In this document: piece after piece, positions 42,276 through 55,868 of the stretch
How positions within the stretch are numbered: position 1 is the first letter of the stretch
How the letters are laid out: each line of letters starts with the position of its first letter
NCBI GenBank assembly: GCA_018136815.1
Contig: CM030933.1
Coordinates: 558,001-622,000 of the forward strand
DNA length: 64,000 nucleotides
From: Isochrysis galbana
Taxonomy: Eukaryota; Haptophyta; Isochrysidales; Isochrysidaceae
Reading direction: 5' to 3'
Translations under genes and position numbers: made by a program
Notes under the pieces: model-generated
Seen by the model: the letters and a program-made list of their open reading frames with translations, nothing else
Databases searched by the model: none
What the model was told of the DNA's origin: nothing

Positions 42276-45200
42276 TCACGGCGTCAGGGCCGGTGCATGG
42301 ACTTGCACACTAAACGCTCGGAAACAGCCGACACACCGCAGGCCCATCTGCGCAAGGCCGGGAGTTGTGCCCGGTGGAAGTATGAAACGCACAGCAGTTT
42401 GGCAGCTGGGGCAATTGGCTTGGAAAACCGTCTGCCGTGTGGAATATGATGTTTGAGGCTGGAGTGCATCAACGGAGGATAGCATGTCGTCAACGCTCGG
42501 TGTGGCAGACTCGTTGGTCATGCTGGTGGATGGGGTGGTTGCGTCGTCTCCTAGAGACAAAAGACCACCCTCCCCAAGGTCCACGTTGGCGGTCGAGCCC
42601 GGAAGTGGTAGAAGTTGATCTTTGTGGGCTTCACCGAGGCCTCCAATGGGAGTTGAGGACTGTGGATTAGGCACCGTAGCCACATGAGCTTGGAGCGACG
42701 TTTCGAGCGACTGGGCGGGAGGTTCATCTTGGTGCCATGAAGACTGTCCCGAAACCAACCAGGTTGACGGGAATCGGTGCTGAGTTGTCGGAACCAAGGT
42801 GGGCGCTCTCCAAAAGTTGCCGCAATCTGAGGTCTGATCGAGCGACGGTTGCTCTAAGGGCGCATGAACTCGACTTGTAGACATTTGAGTACACAGAGGC
42901 GCTGCGCAAGCCGCCGAATCCAGAGTTCCCAATGTCCCCAAGGAATTGTCCTCGAGTAGCGAGGTTGTGGCTGAGCTCTTTGCCGGTAACATCTCTTGGT
43001 GAAAGCGCTCCTGAGGCTGGTGCTTCTCGAAGACTTGCGCAAGTGCAAGGTAGCTTGGGGCCGGCGAGGCATTAATTGGCGCATGAGCATGTCCTGGCGA
43101 TGCTGCGCTGGAAAGCGACGAATTCGGGGATGGAAGAGCTAGCGTGCCGTTACGGGCACACAGAGGCAGGAGGGGTGGAGGTAGCTGTGAGGGCATAGAC
43201 TCTTCCGTCACACGTCGTTCGTCCGCCACGGCCTCGGAAGGTGCGATACCTCCGACGCTCTCCAGATCGCCTGCCGGTGACGGCGCCACGGCCGCATCAG
43301 GCGGAGGCGTATGCAACGCTAAGCGGAAGCGGGTAGCACACGTTGGACACTGGTAGATGCTGAGGGATTCATCTCCCGCTTCAGTTGGCCGCGAGCCGCG
43401 CACACGTAGAGGACTTTGGCAATTTGGGCACATGACAGACATGTAGGACAAAGCGTCGCCCGCACGGGCGTCATGCGGCTTGCTACTTGCCGTACAAGCG
43501 GGAGAAGCAGCAGAAGCGACACTTCCAGACGCCGCCGGTGGAGGAGGAGGCTTGACGTTGCCTTCACCTAAGAAGGAGAAGAAGCGGCGAGAAATCCAAG
43601 CGCCACTTCCGTTCCCGGCCGGCCCATTGGCGCTTGTAGCCGCCGGGGCCGCGCCTGCCGCTGGTTGAGTCGCAGATGGTGCGATACCTGACCCGTCCAC
43701 ACGTGGTTTGGGAATCGGCGGTCGGGGCGACACAGGCCCGCCATCGGATCTCTCTGTGCGACCGTCAGTTGCTACCTCCGTTTGTCCCAAAAATGTGTTT
43801 CCATCAAAAGCACTACGATCAACTGTGGTGGATGTCATAGTCGCAGTGCTCGCTTTTTGTACAGCTATCCCACCACGGTCGGCAAGGATTTGCGCGGCGA
43901 GCTCGAGCTCGCCACCCGCCTCCTCAAGAGCTGCGCACGCAGTGCTCGAGTCGAAGCCCATCCCAAGAAGGCATTGCAATTCGGTGAGAAAAGAGATGGC
44001 GCCCGACACGTCTTCTGAAGCCCCGAATCGACGTGCTCCGATCCCTGCTTCTTCCTCGGTATACCCCATTTCCATTAGAGCGCGGTGCATCGAGACAGTC
44101 TTCGTTGAGATTTGCGGGGACGGTGACGCACGGCCAGATGAGGCGGTGCTCCGTGAGGTTTGCATCGCGCCTCTGCGTGACGCCGCAGCCGCGGGAGAGC
44201 CGCCGGACGCGCGACTCGAACGGACGGTGCACGGAGAGGCATTGAGCGAATGGTTAGGGCTGGGGCGGCGACTAACGCCCCGTTGTTCATCGGAGGGCGG
44301 CGGTGCTGGTTGTTGGCGCGAGCCTAGCCCTCCTGCCACGCGCAAAATCGAGAGCGACGGCGGCGTCTTCTCCGATGAAACCCGGCCGAGAAGGCCCCGC
44401 CGAACAGTAGCGGCAACGCCGCGATTCGTCCCAGTAACTCCGCCGGCAGAGTGCGGTGGGGGTGGAGGCGGCGGCTCTTGCGTCGACAAGTCAGGCCACG
44501 CACCCTCGTCAACCGCGATGGAGAAGTTGGGCGGGCTTGCGCTTTGTATGGACGCCGGAAGCACACCCTGCACACCCGCCTCCGGGACTACTAGCGGAGG
44601 TGCATCGCTATTGAGACCATGGACGACCTCGTCGTGCGGTACTGCTGGCGTGATTCGAGCCATCAATCCAATCGAAGCAACAAAGTGAATGACCCACATC
44701 TCCTCGAAATCCTCCCTAGCCGAAAAGTTCACCACTGCAGACGTTGATGATGCGAGGTTCTCGACCACTGCCCGCGTCAACACCCATGCCATGATGGGAA
44801 GATAGTCATCGGCGGAAGGGCCGTCGCAGATGAGCGCAAGGACACCAAGCACAGCATCCCAAGCGCGCAGCAAGATGCTGAGTTTTGCCTGCGGCGCGGA
44901 CACGCGCGAAAGGGCCTGCAGCGTCTCGACAGCTCGCTCGAACGAGTGTAGACTGCATTGTTCTGCAAGAGCAGGAGCAAGACCGACTTGGGCGAGCGAC
45001 AACCGTCTTGACCGCAGCATGGCCGCGTGGGCTGCCAAGCGAACGTCCGCGTCGGCGGCACAAGTCACCCAATGGACAGACCCTGGCACTCGGCCGAGCA
45101 CGTGTATGCGGGCCGCCGTCGCCCTAAGTCCGGCAACGCCGCCGCCGCCGACGTCGCCACTGGCTGACGTATAGGCGGCGGCCCCTGATGTAAAAGACGT

Positions 45201-48200
45201 GAATAGGGCGGCCTCGGACGTGAGCTGCGTCGAGTTGAGCCGGGGAGACTCCGGCAGGGACGCGCTGCCGCTGGCGCCAGCTGCTCCACTAGCAACGCTG
45301 AATGCAGCGGAAGTTGCGGCGGAATCGCCCGTCGCGCCCTCTCCTCCCCATTGCCAACCTTGAGAGTCGACGGTCGACATCGCGGATGCGGCAAGGGCTG
45401 CAATTTCGTCCTTCACAGCAGAGCAGAGACGACAGACGGCCATTGCCGGCGGGTAGCAGAAGCAGAATTCGGTGTGGCCGCTACCATGCGTCCTTGTGCT
45501 CAAGGTTATGACGGGCGGCTGTTCCCCGCAAAGTGCTCTTGAAACTACCAGTCTGCAGCTGAGGCGAACGGCCGACCGTACCCAGCCGCCAATAGACTGT
45601 GAAATTCGCTCGACTTCACCGATCTGGGCGAGGGCTGCAGCGCGCTTCGCCCGCAAGCTGCGGCGCTCAACATCTGCGCTCGCCCAAGCGGCAATTTGGC
45701 GCCACGTGGCAGTGGAAGCATCTTCGAGCCTCGTGCCTCCTCCATCTTGTATGCGAGCTAGCCGACAACCAGGGGCATCTCGTACTGCCGAATGAGCCAC
45801 GTGCATGCCCCGAACATGCCCTGTGCTCACGGAGGAATTGCAGCTATTCACATTCAGATAGCGGTCACCGTAGTCCTCGAGCTCCTGCCGGAGCGCCTCC
45901 GCCTGAACCGCTAGAAGCCAGTCGTGTCTTGCTAGAGCTGTCTCACACATCACTCTTGCACAAACATGGATTGCACCACTTAAAGGAGGCCAGGATCCAC
46001 CCGCGGCACGGCGCCGCGATAAAAGATTCAGCATCGCACGGACAGGATCCCCCGGGTAGGCGCTCATGGTAAGGTTTCCCGACGTGGCGACGCATCCATC
46101 CGACGATCTTGCCAAGGGAGCATAGCAGGATAGCTCGAGGACGAGCAGACGCGTCCCTGGCAGCAACGCTTTTAACGGCCCTTCGCGCCCGAAAGCTGTG
46201 TAGGCCGTATCCTCCCAAGCCGCCCGTGCTGCCTCCATCCCCATGTTTCCCAATCCATCGGCGGAGTCCGCCGCCAAATCTGATCCTTTGCCAAAAAAGG
46301 CTCGACAGTGCGTTTTCAAGGACGAGTTCTTCGCGCCAAAGTGGAAATGGCGCAGCGAAAACGCTAGCATCCGAAGGAGACACCCCTCCTCAAAAACGAG
46401 GGTGTCTCCTTCGGTCCCGTCAGGACCGAACTCCGCGTCCGGTGTACATAGAGAGCTCTTCGGTGACGCCGGCGATAGTGCAATTTGGCCTGGCCAGCCA
46501 ATCGCAGATTCGCTAGGCGGCAACCTCAATGGAGACGGGGCCTCTGAGCTGAACGGCACAGCGGTGGGTGTCGCGTCACGTGAGGCATGAGTGTGAATGT
46601 TCAACAAGTCAGCAACACAAGCTGCTGCAGTGGCTGGAGCAAGCAATTGCACTTGTGGCGTGAAGTATCGAAGACGGGGATCCGAATCAGATACCGTCGA
46701 CGACGATTTGCGCTGACGGTTGACCGGGCTCGGATAAGAGGCATCAAAAGACTGAAGATGGCCACTAACGCCGTCAGCATCCAACTTGTAGGCGAAATCT
46801 TGGGGGCCGTCCCCGACCATAGCATTCATCGCGCCAACAAAAGGTTGACGTGCGGTGAATGAATCTGCTGACGCAGCCTCATCGGCGACCGCATGGACCC
46901 CCGTCTCCGAGACGCACTCTTTGCTCACGGGGTGCATCAGCACAAGCTCTTCGATGGCGATGGCAAGTGCGTCAAGGTTTTCTCGCGCTTCGGGAGGCAC
47001 ATCTATAGGTAGTTTGAGTTCGTAGGCCTCAGGGCTGCGCAGGGCTGGAAGGAGGTACAACCCGAAAAGCACATTGAGAACGCTGCGGGTGGCGAGCGTT
47101 AGGATTCCAGGAGGAGTATGGGCAAGTTGTTGATCGGAGTCAAAGTTCGGGGGGGCACAATTGCCAACCTTCGTCCTAGCTGCTCCATCATACGCGTCGT
47201 CCGCAGCAAGCGATGAAGAGCCCGCGGCGGAGCATCCGCCTTTTGGCAGTGTGGTATGTTGCCCAGCGGGTGCGACGCTGGCAGCGGAATTGGCCACAGT
47301 TCTAGCAAGAAGCTTCAGCGGGAGAGGAGCTGTGGCTATGGCCCTGTGCACATCATCCAAGAGTGCCTCGCAAGCGGAGCAAAGAGCACCCTCCCTCGCT
47401 GAGAGTGCTGCGACTACGTGATAATGCTCGGCGAGAGATGGCGATGTCCCTGAGGCGACATCAGACTCGACTTCAGCTCTATGAGTGGGGTGGAGGCTCA
47501 GGTAGGCGTGCATGGGATCGGTTAAGAGGGATGTGCAAGGTGCGCCGCCATCTCCGCCAGGCGATGGCAAGTTGGGAGCTGCGCCACCATTTGCGCTACC
47601 TCTTGTGGTGCTCGTGTTTGCGTGGGGGTCTGGCCGTGCCTCGGAGCGAACGCCAGGTGTGGCAACGTCTGTGGCGCACGGCGTGCTAAAGCCCGGAGAT
47701 CCCGTCTCTAGCACAGGGGGCACCAATTCAAGAACCTGCTCAATCACTCGCCCTAGCGCATGTTGCAGCCATGCAGACCCTCCAGGAATAGTGCGAAGGT
47801 ATTCAGACAGGAGGCGGGGAACGAAGGCTTCGCGCCACAACAGCGTCGCTGCGCTCATGCCCTCGAATTCACCTAAGGCTTCACGAGAAGACGCTAGGCG
47901 TGAGCCGGCACCCTCGTTGAAGGCCGGTTCTAGTCGACTCCGAATCTCGGAGGGTGGCCCATGACTAGCATGGTGATCAAAAGACATCTTCCCAACTGCC
48001 TCCGCGACGGCTCCACCTTGGCCGTCTCCGGTTCCCTCTTTCGGCGTGAGCCTAGGACTTTGCATCAAACCGGTCTCGGCAATCTCTTCCCCATGATGCC
48101 TCAGCCTCAGCTGCCGCCCACACAACTCTTGCGCAAGAGCGCGGAAGAGAGCGTCGTCAGAATTTCTCCACCTCGAACCGAATAGTGAACAAAGCAATAG

Positions 48201-51200
48201 CTGCACTGCTGCCTCAACCTCACCGCGCGCCACGCGAGGAGTCAGTAGACCAGCGTGCGACAGCGCTGTCGCGAATTCGCAGGGCGAGTGGCGAAGAATG
48301 CCCGCAATAAGGCTTCCTAGCTGTAGCAATCGCGGAGATGCAGCTTCCAGATTCGCGCTATTGCCCGACCTGCAAGCTGAAGATGACGATGTCGACACCT
48401 CGCCGGGGGTTGTCCATGCGACTCCTATGGTAAGGCTATCAGACTGGGAGGCAGCCTCTGCCTCTGCCGCTGCGAGGCGCGAGGCCATTTCGTCAGGCTG
48501 TTTAATGAAAGTTAGAGCGAGAGAATGCAAGGGTTCGGTGATAGCGTGCGGCGCCCGGCCATGGGCTGCGGCTGTCAAGCTTTCGGCAAGGACTGTTCGT
48601 GCCAAGGACAAGAGGTGCGCTTTGACAAACGTGGAGCGCAGCCGGCATCGCGCGGAGACGGTGGCGGCGGCTTCGTCGTTCAGATACGTTAAATGCATTC
48701 GGAGGGATGACACTTCTCGCCAAGGGCACGTGGCATCGCCAGCGGTCCAAGAAATAGAGGTTCGGACGTCTGGGGCTGGGATGGCCGCAGGAGCATTCTG
48801 CGATGCTAGAGTTCTACGCTCCGCGGGTGCACTTTCTGTCGGCATGTTCCCTGCGACAGGTCGGTGATCCGGCGAGAAATTCTCCGCATTGTGCGAGGCG
48901 TATTTGCTCGGTCCCGCCTGAAGAAGGCCGACGCTCTTTTCAAAACGATCCATAGCTCGGACCAACGAATCGGACTCGGCAGGTGCGAAAGATGCGCATG
49001 AATCGCTGAGATGAAAATCAGGGGGGAGAGGGTATCTTAGTGAGGCCGTCCAACGTTTGGTTTGTGGCGGAAGGGGCGGCCGAGGTACTATGAGGAGGAT
49101 TTCTTGAACGTGGTGGAGGCTCAGCCAACCAAAACAAGGGCATGGTGCGAGCATGGCTACGGGAAGAGGATTGCCATGAGATGTCTTGATCATCAACCTC
49201 TCTCGCTTTCTCAACCTTACCTTTGACTGTGGAGAGCCAAGTCAAATCCGAGGCCCTCAGGCACGCAAGCGAGCAGCAGCCAAGCAAGAGCGGTCGCAGG
49301 TGCTCTTCGCCGGCCACTGCTGCTGCCTTCATTGACACCACTCGTGCCACTAGTATCAGCCGCGTCATCGAGCTGGGCGCTGTCGCTACGGATATATCCC
49401 GCCGAAACCGATCCCCATGTTGCATCAAGGGTCTCCAATAGCTCAACAAGGAGCTGGCCGCGGTATTCGGCGTGGGGCGCCATTGCAGCGAGAACGAGGG
49501 CCATGCGGGCAGCTGGGACGCATGCAAGCAAAGCCTTCTGATGCTGGAGTGAGGCAATGCCTAGCTGGACAAACGAGACTGATGTGTTCGCGGCTGCGGT
49601 GCCCTCCTTAAGAGCGGGCAGCTGAATATCCGGCCCCATGGCCTCATGTACATGTTCCCCGCCACCAACGCTCAAGCTAGAATCGGTGCTCGGCGAGGGG
49701 ACTGCGTCTCCGGCGACAGACGGGAAGGTAAGCTCGGTCTCTTGGACGATGGCAAGAGATGCTGGAGGTCGCATTAGAGCCTGTGGGGTACCAACTAGAT
49801 TCGCAAGTCTTGGCAGGCACCACTTATCACTCCATCGAATAGGAGTGGACGGGTGCATAGCAAGGTGCGGAGCGATTGCGCTAAGCAAGAATCCTCTCTC
49901 CTTTGGGGGCAGGCCTTTCCACCATGGCTGCTCGGCGAGATGAGCCATAGCTGCAGTGCCTGCCTCGTTTGCAACCACCGCTTCTACTGCCTGAAGTCCA
50001 TCCACAAATTGAAGAAAAAGTCAATTACTCGAGCGTAGGCCAGGAGAGGAGCAGATCATCCAAAGGCAATCACTCAGCTTGGACTGACGCAATGGCTAAG
50101 TGATATTTCTCTAGCATGGAACGTACCTCAAGAGCGGCCATTGTAGCAGCTTCCGCCTCTTCGGCCCCGTGTGACATCTGGACGCTTCGAAGACCATGTG
50201 CGGATGCGCTTTCCGGGCTTGCATCACTGTCTCTTGTCGTGTCCGGGCCACCAGCTGTCGCCCATTCATCGTTGCTTCCGAGGCGGACGCCGCCGTCGCA
50301 ATTGTGGCAAAGATCTGCAGAGGAACCTAACGACGCATTGAGAGGGACTTCAGCCGCCATTGACTCAGGCGCCGGCGACCGTCTCGGTGGCGGCGGCGCG
50401 TCGCCGTCGACATCGCGTTCCATATACGGAAGCGATGACGCACTGACCGCAAACGGTGCGTTACCACACAGGCCGAAAAAAGGGAACGCCTCGGCGGCCA
50501 GCGAAGCGGCGGCATTCGCGGCGGCGACCGCAACGGCAGCGGCTGGATGAGATAGATGCCGAGAGACGACAGGTGGGGGCGGTGAGGTTGGTGGGGTTAG
50601 CAGTGGCATGGATGCATCCTCGGATGCAGTGCGCATCGACGAGGGAACAAAGTTAAAACCAGGCCGCGCGTCGGCAGAGTTTGTGGGGAGAAATGATGAG
50701 AGCTGAGCAAGCCAATACGATCGCGTCAAGTTCCTTTCCTCCTCTGCAAGCGAAGCGGAGCCGTCCTCAACGACGGCAACGCGATATGCGATTTCCCGCC
50801 ACTCAGAGCGTGCTTGGAGCAGCTTACGTGCAACAGCCTCCTCCTCCTTCGAGAGGGCTTCCAATAGCTTCGGCAACCATCGTGGCAAGTGCGCAGAGGC
50901 GCCGCCAAGTCCGCCCTCCGCGTCGTCGCCCTCCCCGTAATCGCTGTTTTCCTCATCGCCTATGAATGCCCGCAGCTCTTCCAAGCATTCTACCGCCTGG
51001 GCCTCTGCAGCGTCATTGCCAGTCGCAGCCGCTTCCGCTGCCTCCCGCGCAAGAAATTCCTCGAGCTCCGTCCAGCCAATGCTGTGCAACACATTTCGGG
51101 ACGAGATCTGCCCCTCACCCCTCGCACTGCTTTCAACGAGACAAGTCGCCAAGCAAGAGCTTGAGCTATCGCCGTAAGTGGCTACAGGTTCATCTAAATC

Positions 51201-53519
51201 TCGCTCGGCCAGTGACATCGGATCCAAGAGCGCCTTATGAACTTGAAGCGGCCGGAAAGCCCGCAAAGGAAGGCGAGTGAGGAGAGACGCCAATTTGCCA
51301 GCAAGGCGTCGTAGGGCAGCCGCGTCGTACTCGATACCGCGAGCGCCGGAGGGGCCTCCATTACCCGCTACATCAAGCGGGGGGTTGCTGTCGCTTGTGC
51401 GGCCACTTGTCGGGCAAGGGTAGTCAGCGCACATCTCTCCGCCCTCGTTGTAATTGGGATCGCCGGATATCGAGGACTGCGGCCTACCCTCGAAGCCGAC
51501 GTTATCCTCGTCTTGCTCTCGTAATCTCCGCATCCACTCGTCAACTACCCCGTTCCCAACCTCGATTTCAACAGACTCGTCACCCCATGTGATTCCGAGC
51601 TCAGCTAGCACCTCTGTCGCAGGTTGCAGGGCTGCCAGCGCGCGCGCCCCCCAGCTCGAGCCTTCTCCCGGTTCTGTCGACACGGCCATCTTCATCTCGC
51701 GACATGTATCACTGCGCAAGAGTGATTGGTCCCTACTACACACTTCCAACGCAGCAGCAAGCAAAAGCCGAAGGTGCGCAAGCGGCAGCTCTACAGGCAC
51801 ATCCAATGATACATCTGCCAAATTCAGGGGTGGTTCTGTCTCCCATCCGGTCGCAGCAGAAGGCGGGAAAGGAGACGCCGATTCGTGGCCGCATGGCCTA
51901 GGGAAGCTTCTCTCAAATTGAGGAGTGGTTGTAGCGGATTGGAGACCATCGCCTAGCAGCGGCGAGGTCGATATCGCTGGTTCAGTGCATGTAATAGCGA
52001 GGTCGAGCCCGTCGCTGACTCCTCTCGCTGGCTGCAGGTAAATCGCCTTCAGCATATGAACGCATTCACAGGCTGCAGACCAGATGAGTGCTGAAGATGG
52101 GGCGATACGTGTGCTTGTCAAGTTCTTGTCAACGTGGCGGTCAACTTCGTCACAACTCACGTCGCGAGGTTCATCTACCTTCTCCTCCTCGCGCACGTGT
52201 GTCATCGTTCCAGTCTGTTCATCCGAGACCTTCCGTGGAGTGGTGGCGGCCGCTGCACTCTCCAGCGCCTGCGCAATGTTTGCCAATCGCGCACGGGCCC
52301 GGGCTGTCAAAACTAGCTGTGGCATCACTCCGTAGGCCTCTGGAGTGGCTGTGGCAGGAGCGAGCAGGTGCGAGAGAAATAGAGAGGCGGTGCGCGAGAC
52401 ACGATCCTCGGCCGGATGCTGGCGACAATCGCCCGCGCGCGCAGAAGACTGCCGAGCTTCATCACGCACTGCACCCCTTGCCCCGTCGCTGCCTCGGTGA
52501 GCCGGACTACTTCCGCCGCTCCCATAGGGGCAAGTGCTTCCCTGAGCCTCCCCACCCTCTCCCCCTGAGCCGCCGCCCAAGCCGGTCGCTTGTAACTCTC
52601 CTAGCCTTGCCATCAACGCGCGCAAGCCAGGTGGTGCTGCGAGTATGCGATCACGGGCCGCATTGACAATCGCGAGAGCCTCGGCAAGAGATTCAGCAAC
52701 AGCTGCTCCGGCCGCTTCAGCTGCTATCATGGGGAGAGGGGGCAACGGCTCGCCGGTGGTCGGTCGCTGGACCCGGAGCGCGGCGCCACCGCCACCGCCG
52801 TGTCCGTGGGCTACGCGAGTGAGAGTGGGGCTGAGAACCGCCTGGAGCCAACACGCAGCGCCGGGGGCTATGCGCAGATAGCTGCATGCGAGCACGGCAT
52901 AGAGTGGATGGTCGGATGATCCAGTTAGTAGAGGAGAAGGCATTGGCATAGAAAAAGAGAAGCTGCTCTCATGGGCGCCAGCGGATGCCGACGGCACTGC
53001 TACAGCAATGGGAGACGGCCCGCCTACGATGCCCCCTGCCATGGTCTCGTTTGCAATCGCACATATTAGCTGAACAACTGCCTTGTCTTCCGAAGGCAGC
53101 CAAAGGTGACGGAAGAGAAAGCAGAGCACAAGCTGAGTGGCAGCCGAGGCCGAAAGTGGCCGGCTAGCGCGAGTGAGCACAGCAGCTAGCGCTTCGGGGC
53201 GGCGTCGCAGCAAGGTCAGCAGCGCGCCGAACGCGACAAGGTGGCGGCGGAGCACAGGTGGTGGTACGGCTGGCTCGGGGCACGCGCACAGCATGCGGGG
53301 CAGCGGCGTGTGCACTCCTCCAGTGGCGGCGCCCAGTCCTTCGGTCGCGTGGTGAAGGTTTGCGACAAGTCGGGCGAGTCTACGACCACGCTCGAGTTCC
53401 TCGTCGACCGCACGACGCGTGCCGTTGGCCGCTTGCGCCTCCGATGCGAGTAGTGAGCGTAGACGCTTCAGCCGACGAGCAAGGCCCTCGGGGCCCTCCC
53501 TGCGCCTCCGCTCGGCCAT
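42276..53519 (-). CDS. Giant RasGAP-like x2 / VPS9 / UBA x2 / zinc-ribbon protein (predicted Rab5-type GEF), three exons
   Basis: Minus-strand exons 53519-50127, 49990-49221 and 49005-42276 join in phase to 3,630 residues; an in-frame ATG at 53720 would add a low-complexity Ser/Pro leader. Residues about 70-420 and 1640-2060 each contain a RasGAP-like module (first: SYLRIAPGAACWL and SHLLAPATATPEAYGV; second: EYLRTIPGGSAWLQHALG and LNVLFGLYLLPALRSPEAYEL). About 2740-2850 is a VPS9 domain with the diagnostic SADDYLPIMAWVLTRA. Two UBA domains follow (about 3030-3115: MEMGYTEEEA, LLGMGFDSSTA), and two Cys-x2-Cys ribbons (near 3246, MCPNCQSPL, and 3586, CPSCQTAVRF, each with a second Cys pair). 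Animal GAPVD1/Gapex-5 has one RasGAP and a C-terminal VPS9 and activates Rab5 on endosomes; an endosomal role is inferred. The duplicated GAP, ubiquitin-binding modules and great length are unusual. Arginine-finger function cannot be judged. Confidence 0.8.
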
Positions 53520-53719
53520 CAGGAGAGGTGAAGAGGGAATGGGCGAGAAGGGAGCCCGTTGACGAGGGGAGGCGCCGACAGGAGTGGCGGAGTGAGAGGG
53601 AACGGAGAAGCAAGGGGGGAGAGAAGGGAGGGGGGAAGGAGGAGTAGAGAGGGCAGGGGAGAGGGGAGGCGCCGCCCTGCCCGCGCGAGAGCGAATGGGC
53701 AATGGAGATTCAGTAATCA

Positions 53720-54220
53720 TCTAATCATACCGGTGCTAGTGATTTTTAGAAAGAAAGAGGGCGTTAGAACTTATAGCGTCGTGGGACATCTTGTTAGCTA
53801 GCATTCCTAGTCCTAGCCACATACACGGAACGAGCCATGCGCCAACCGCGCACACACCCCATCGCGGGGTAGGGGCTCCGTTGCCGATGAAGGCTACGGT
53901 CCCTCAGCACTAAGACTATACTAACACAACAATAAAACTCCGACGCTCCCCCATCGCCCATCGCCCATCGCCAACGCCAAAGGCCAAAGGCGAAACCCTG
54001 ATCCTGATTCTCCCAATCAATGACATTTCGGTGTGGGGCTTTGGGTGCGTCGCGCGCTGTGGCTCGCGAGCACCTGGTCGGGCGTGGCCCTGCCTGGAGG
54101 GCGGTTCGGCTGCGCGGCGTCCGCCATGGCCATGGTCTGGTCGGCCGGCGCGGCGGGGTGGGCGGGGAGAGAGGAGAAGAGAGCGTGGCGCGCTCCATGA
54201 CCCCATCGATTCAACGATAG
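53720..54220 (-). mobile_element. Retroelement copy with LINE-type 5' hairpin
   Basis: On the minus strand it opens CTATCGTTGAATCGATGG (54220-54203; stem weakened by changes), then GGTC and an ATG at 54198, and continues GAGCGCGCCACGCTC as in the 16.8-kb copy. A frame with MADAAQPNRPPGRATP (near 54120) resembles the 7.7-kb copy. Toward 53766-53925 are blocks shared with 24.94-25.01 kb and 174-220 (CGGCAACGGAGCCCCTA; CTATAAGTTCTA). The 3' limit is uncertain and no duplication was found. Another 5'-motif relic (GATAGGGTCACGGAGCG) lies at 54541-54575. Confidence 0.5.
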
Positions 54221-54582
54221 TAATCCGATAGTTGTCTTGAAGTTGTTCTAGAGCACCAAGGCACCTTTCCCTCAAGAATTTTTTTTGCGCGCGTAACCCT
54301 GGTCGTCCGGTGGAAACGGGACTTGTCCTAAACTACGAACTAGAACTAGCTACGAAGCTACGAATGCAAGAAACCACCAATAATCTATGATGATGAGCGA
54401 TGAGCTCCTCCCATCTCCCATCACGGCCTGAAGAGATGGAATGCATATGTTATTGCCCTCTTTGAGACCTTCAGTCTTAAGTGATGCCTTAGCTTGGGCT
54501 TCAGAGGTCCAAGAGTCCGTTTCGCCGCTTTCGTAGCGAGTGGGGAGGGGAGCGACGCACGCTCCGTGACCCTATCTTTTAA

Positions 54583-55806
54583 AAAAACTTCTTAATATTC
54601 TCGCCGCGCGCGCGACTACGCACCCTTATTGTGCTGCCACGCCCGCTACTCTCATCTCCCCTCCACCTGCCTTGCGGCTCGTCCCTCGTGCGCTACCTAG
54701 GGGCTGGGTGTTTGGGGTTTCCTGTAGCAGGCGGCGTGTTCCGATCCCCGATAGGTTGTCCACTCCTTCCTCCTGCGCCATCGGGCTATCGGTTTCCATG
54801 TTTCCTTATTGAGTCCGTGGGGTGGGCGTAGGGGCTTTCCCACAGGATTTTGTCTGCTGCTCTCTGGACTCTGCTGTGGAACCATTTGGGAGCCGCCAAG
54901 GTTTGTACCCAGTACCGCGGCGTGCCGTAGACTATGAAGTTGGCTATATTAGTTCTGCCGAAGATGGACATATGGCGCGCTATTGGTGACAGTCGTGCCA
55001 CCTTGGCGTCTACTCTGTCCGCGAGTTTTTTCCAAAAGGGCTTTAGGGCCTCCGGGGCTCCTAAGGGGACGCCAAGTATTGTTAAGTATTGATCGTTTGT
55101 TATCCAGTTGTATTTGCGCATATCCCATGGCGGCTTTTGGCACATTTGTGAGCCCATCCGTATGCCTTGGAATTTAGCCTCGTTTGTTTTGCCCCCCGTG
55201 GCTCTTTCGTGTGCTCTTACCCACTCTAGTGCTCGTTTTAGGCTCGTGTAGTCTCTCGCGATGAGTGCCGTGTCGTCTGCGAATTGGCTTATCTTTAGGT
55301 TGTATCCGTTGAGGTCTACTCCCTGCATGTCGGGGTCCCCGTTTATCGCTCGGGTGAGCGCCTCTGTGGTGAGGAGGAATGTGAGCGGCGAAAGTGGGCA
55401 TCCTTGGGGCATCCCGCTTCCTATCGTGAAGGGGTAGCTCCGGCCGCCGTTGATTTTGATCGTGCGGATCGGTCTTGCTCTTTCGCTCGTGAGCGCCTCA
55501 GCTAGATGTTGAAAGTCCGGCCCAAAGTTGAGCAGGCGGAGCGCCAAGTGGTAGAATTCCCAGCTGACTCTATCGAAGGCCTTTTCCCAGTCGAGTGCTA
55601 GGAGGAGACCCGGCTCCCCCGTTTCATCAAGGTACGCCCTCGTTAATTGCAAGAGGTGGGTGGCTTCGCTTATTAGTCTCCTAGGCACGAATCCTAGCTG
55701 GTTTTCTGAGATGATGTTACCTATTACTTTGCTAAGTCTGTTCGTTAGTACTTTCGCCAGGATTTTATAGTCACTTTGCAATAGTGTTATAGGCCTATAG
55801 TTTCTG
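54583..55806 (-). mobile_element. LINE-4: reverse-transcriptase core joined directly to the 3' untranslated region
   Basis: Minus strand. The right limit is at PRNYRPITLLQ, where similarity to LINE-1 begins; the left limit is the AAGAAG tail before T's. The first 230 bases from the left (54583-54810) are nearly identical to the 3' region of LINE-3 (29093-29325). The reading frame (54786-55868) runs through the catalytic FADD (SQFADDTALIARDY) but breaks at KILWESPYAHPTDSI and continues straight into 3' untranslated sequence, so the C-terminal knuckle domain is deleted. Confidence 0.85.
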
Positions 55807-55868
55807 GGGTAAACTCTAACTATTATATTAACCATGGACATTCGATGGCTCAACCGAGTCTGTAACAT
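54786..55868 (-). pseudogene. LINE-4 reverse transcriptase fragment
   Basis: About 340 LINE-derived codons with ALDWEKAFDRVSWEFYHL, MPQGCPLSPLTFLL and FADD intact and no internal stop. The N-terminal roughly 18 codons (MLQTRLSHRMSMVNIIVR) are flanking DNA belonging to the dispersed repeat copy B. It lacks endonuclease, the N-terminal RT block and the C-terminal zinc knuckle, so it is not a working element. Confidence 0.9.

Noticed and set aside
43764..43800. Stowaway-like end CTACCTCCGTTTGTCCCAAA
   Set aside because: Lies inside a continuous coding exon of the giant gene with no inverted partner; chance match.
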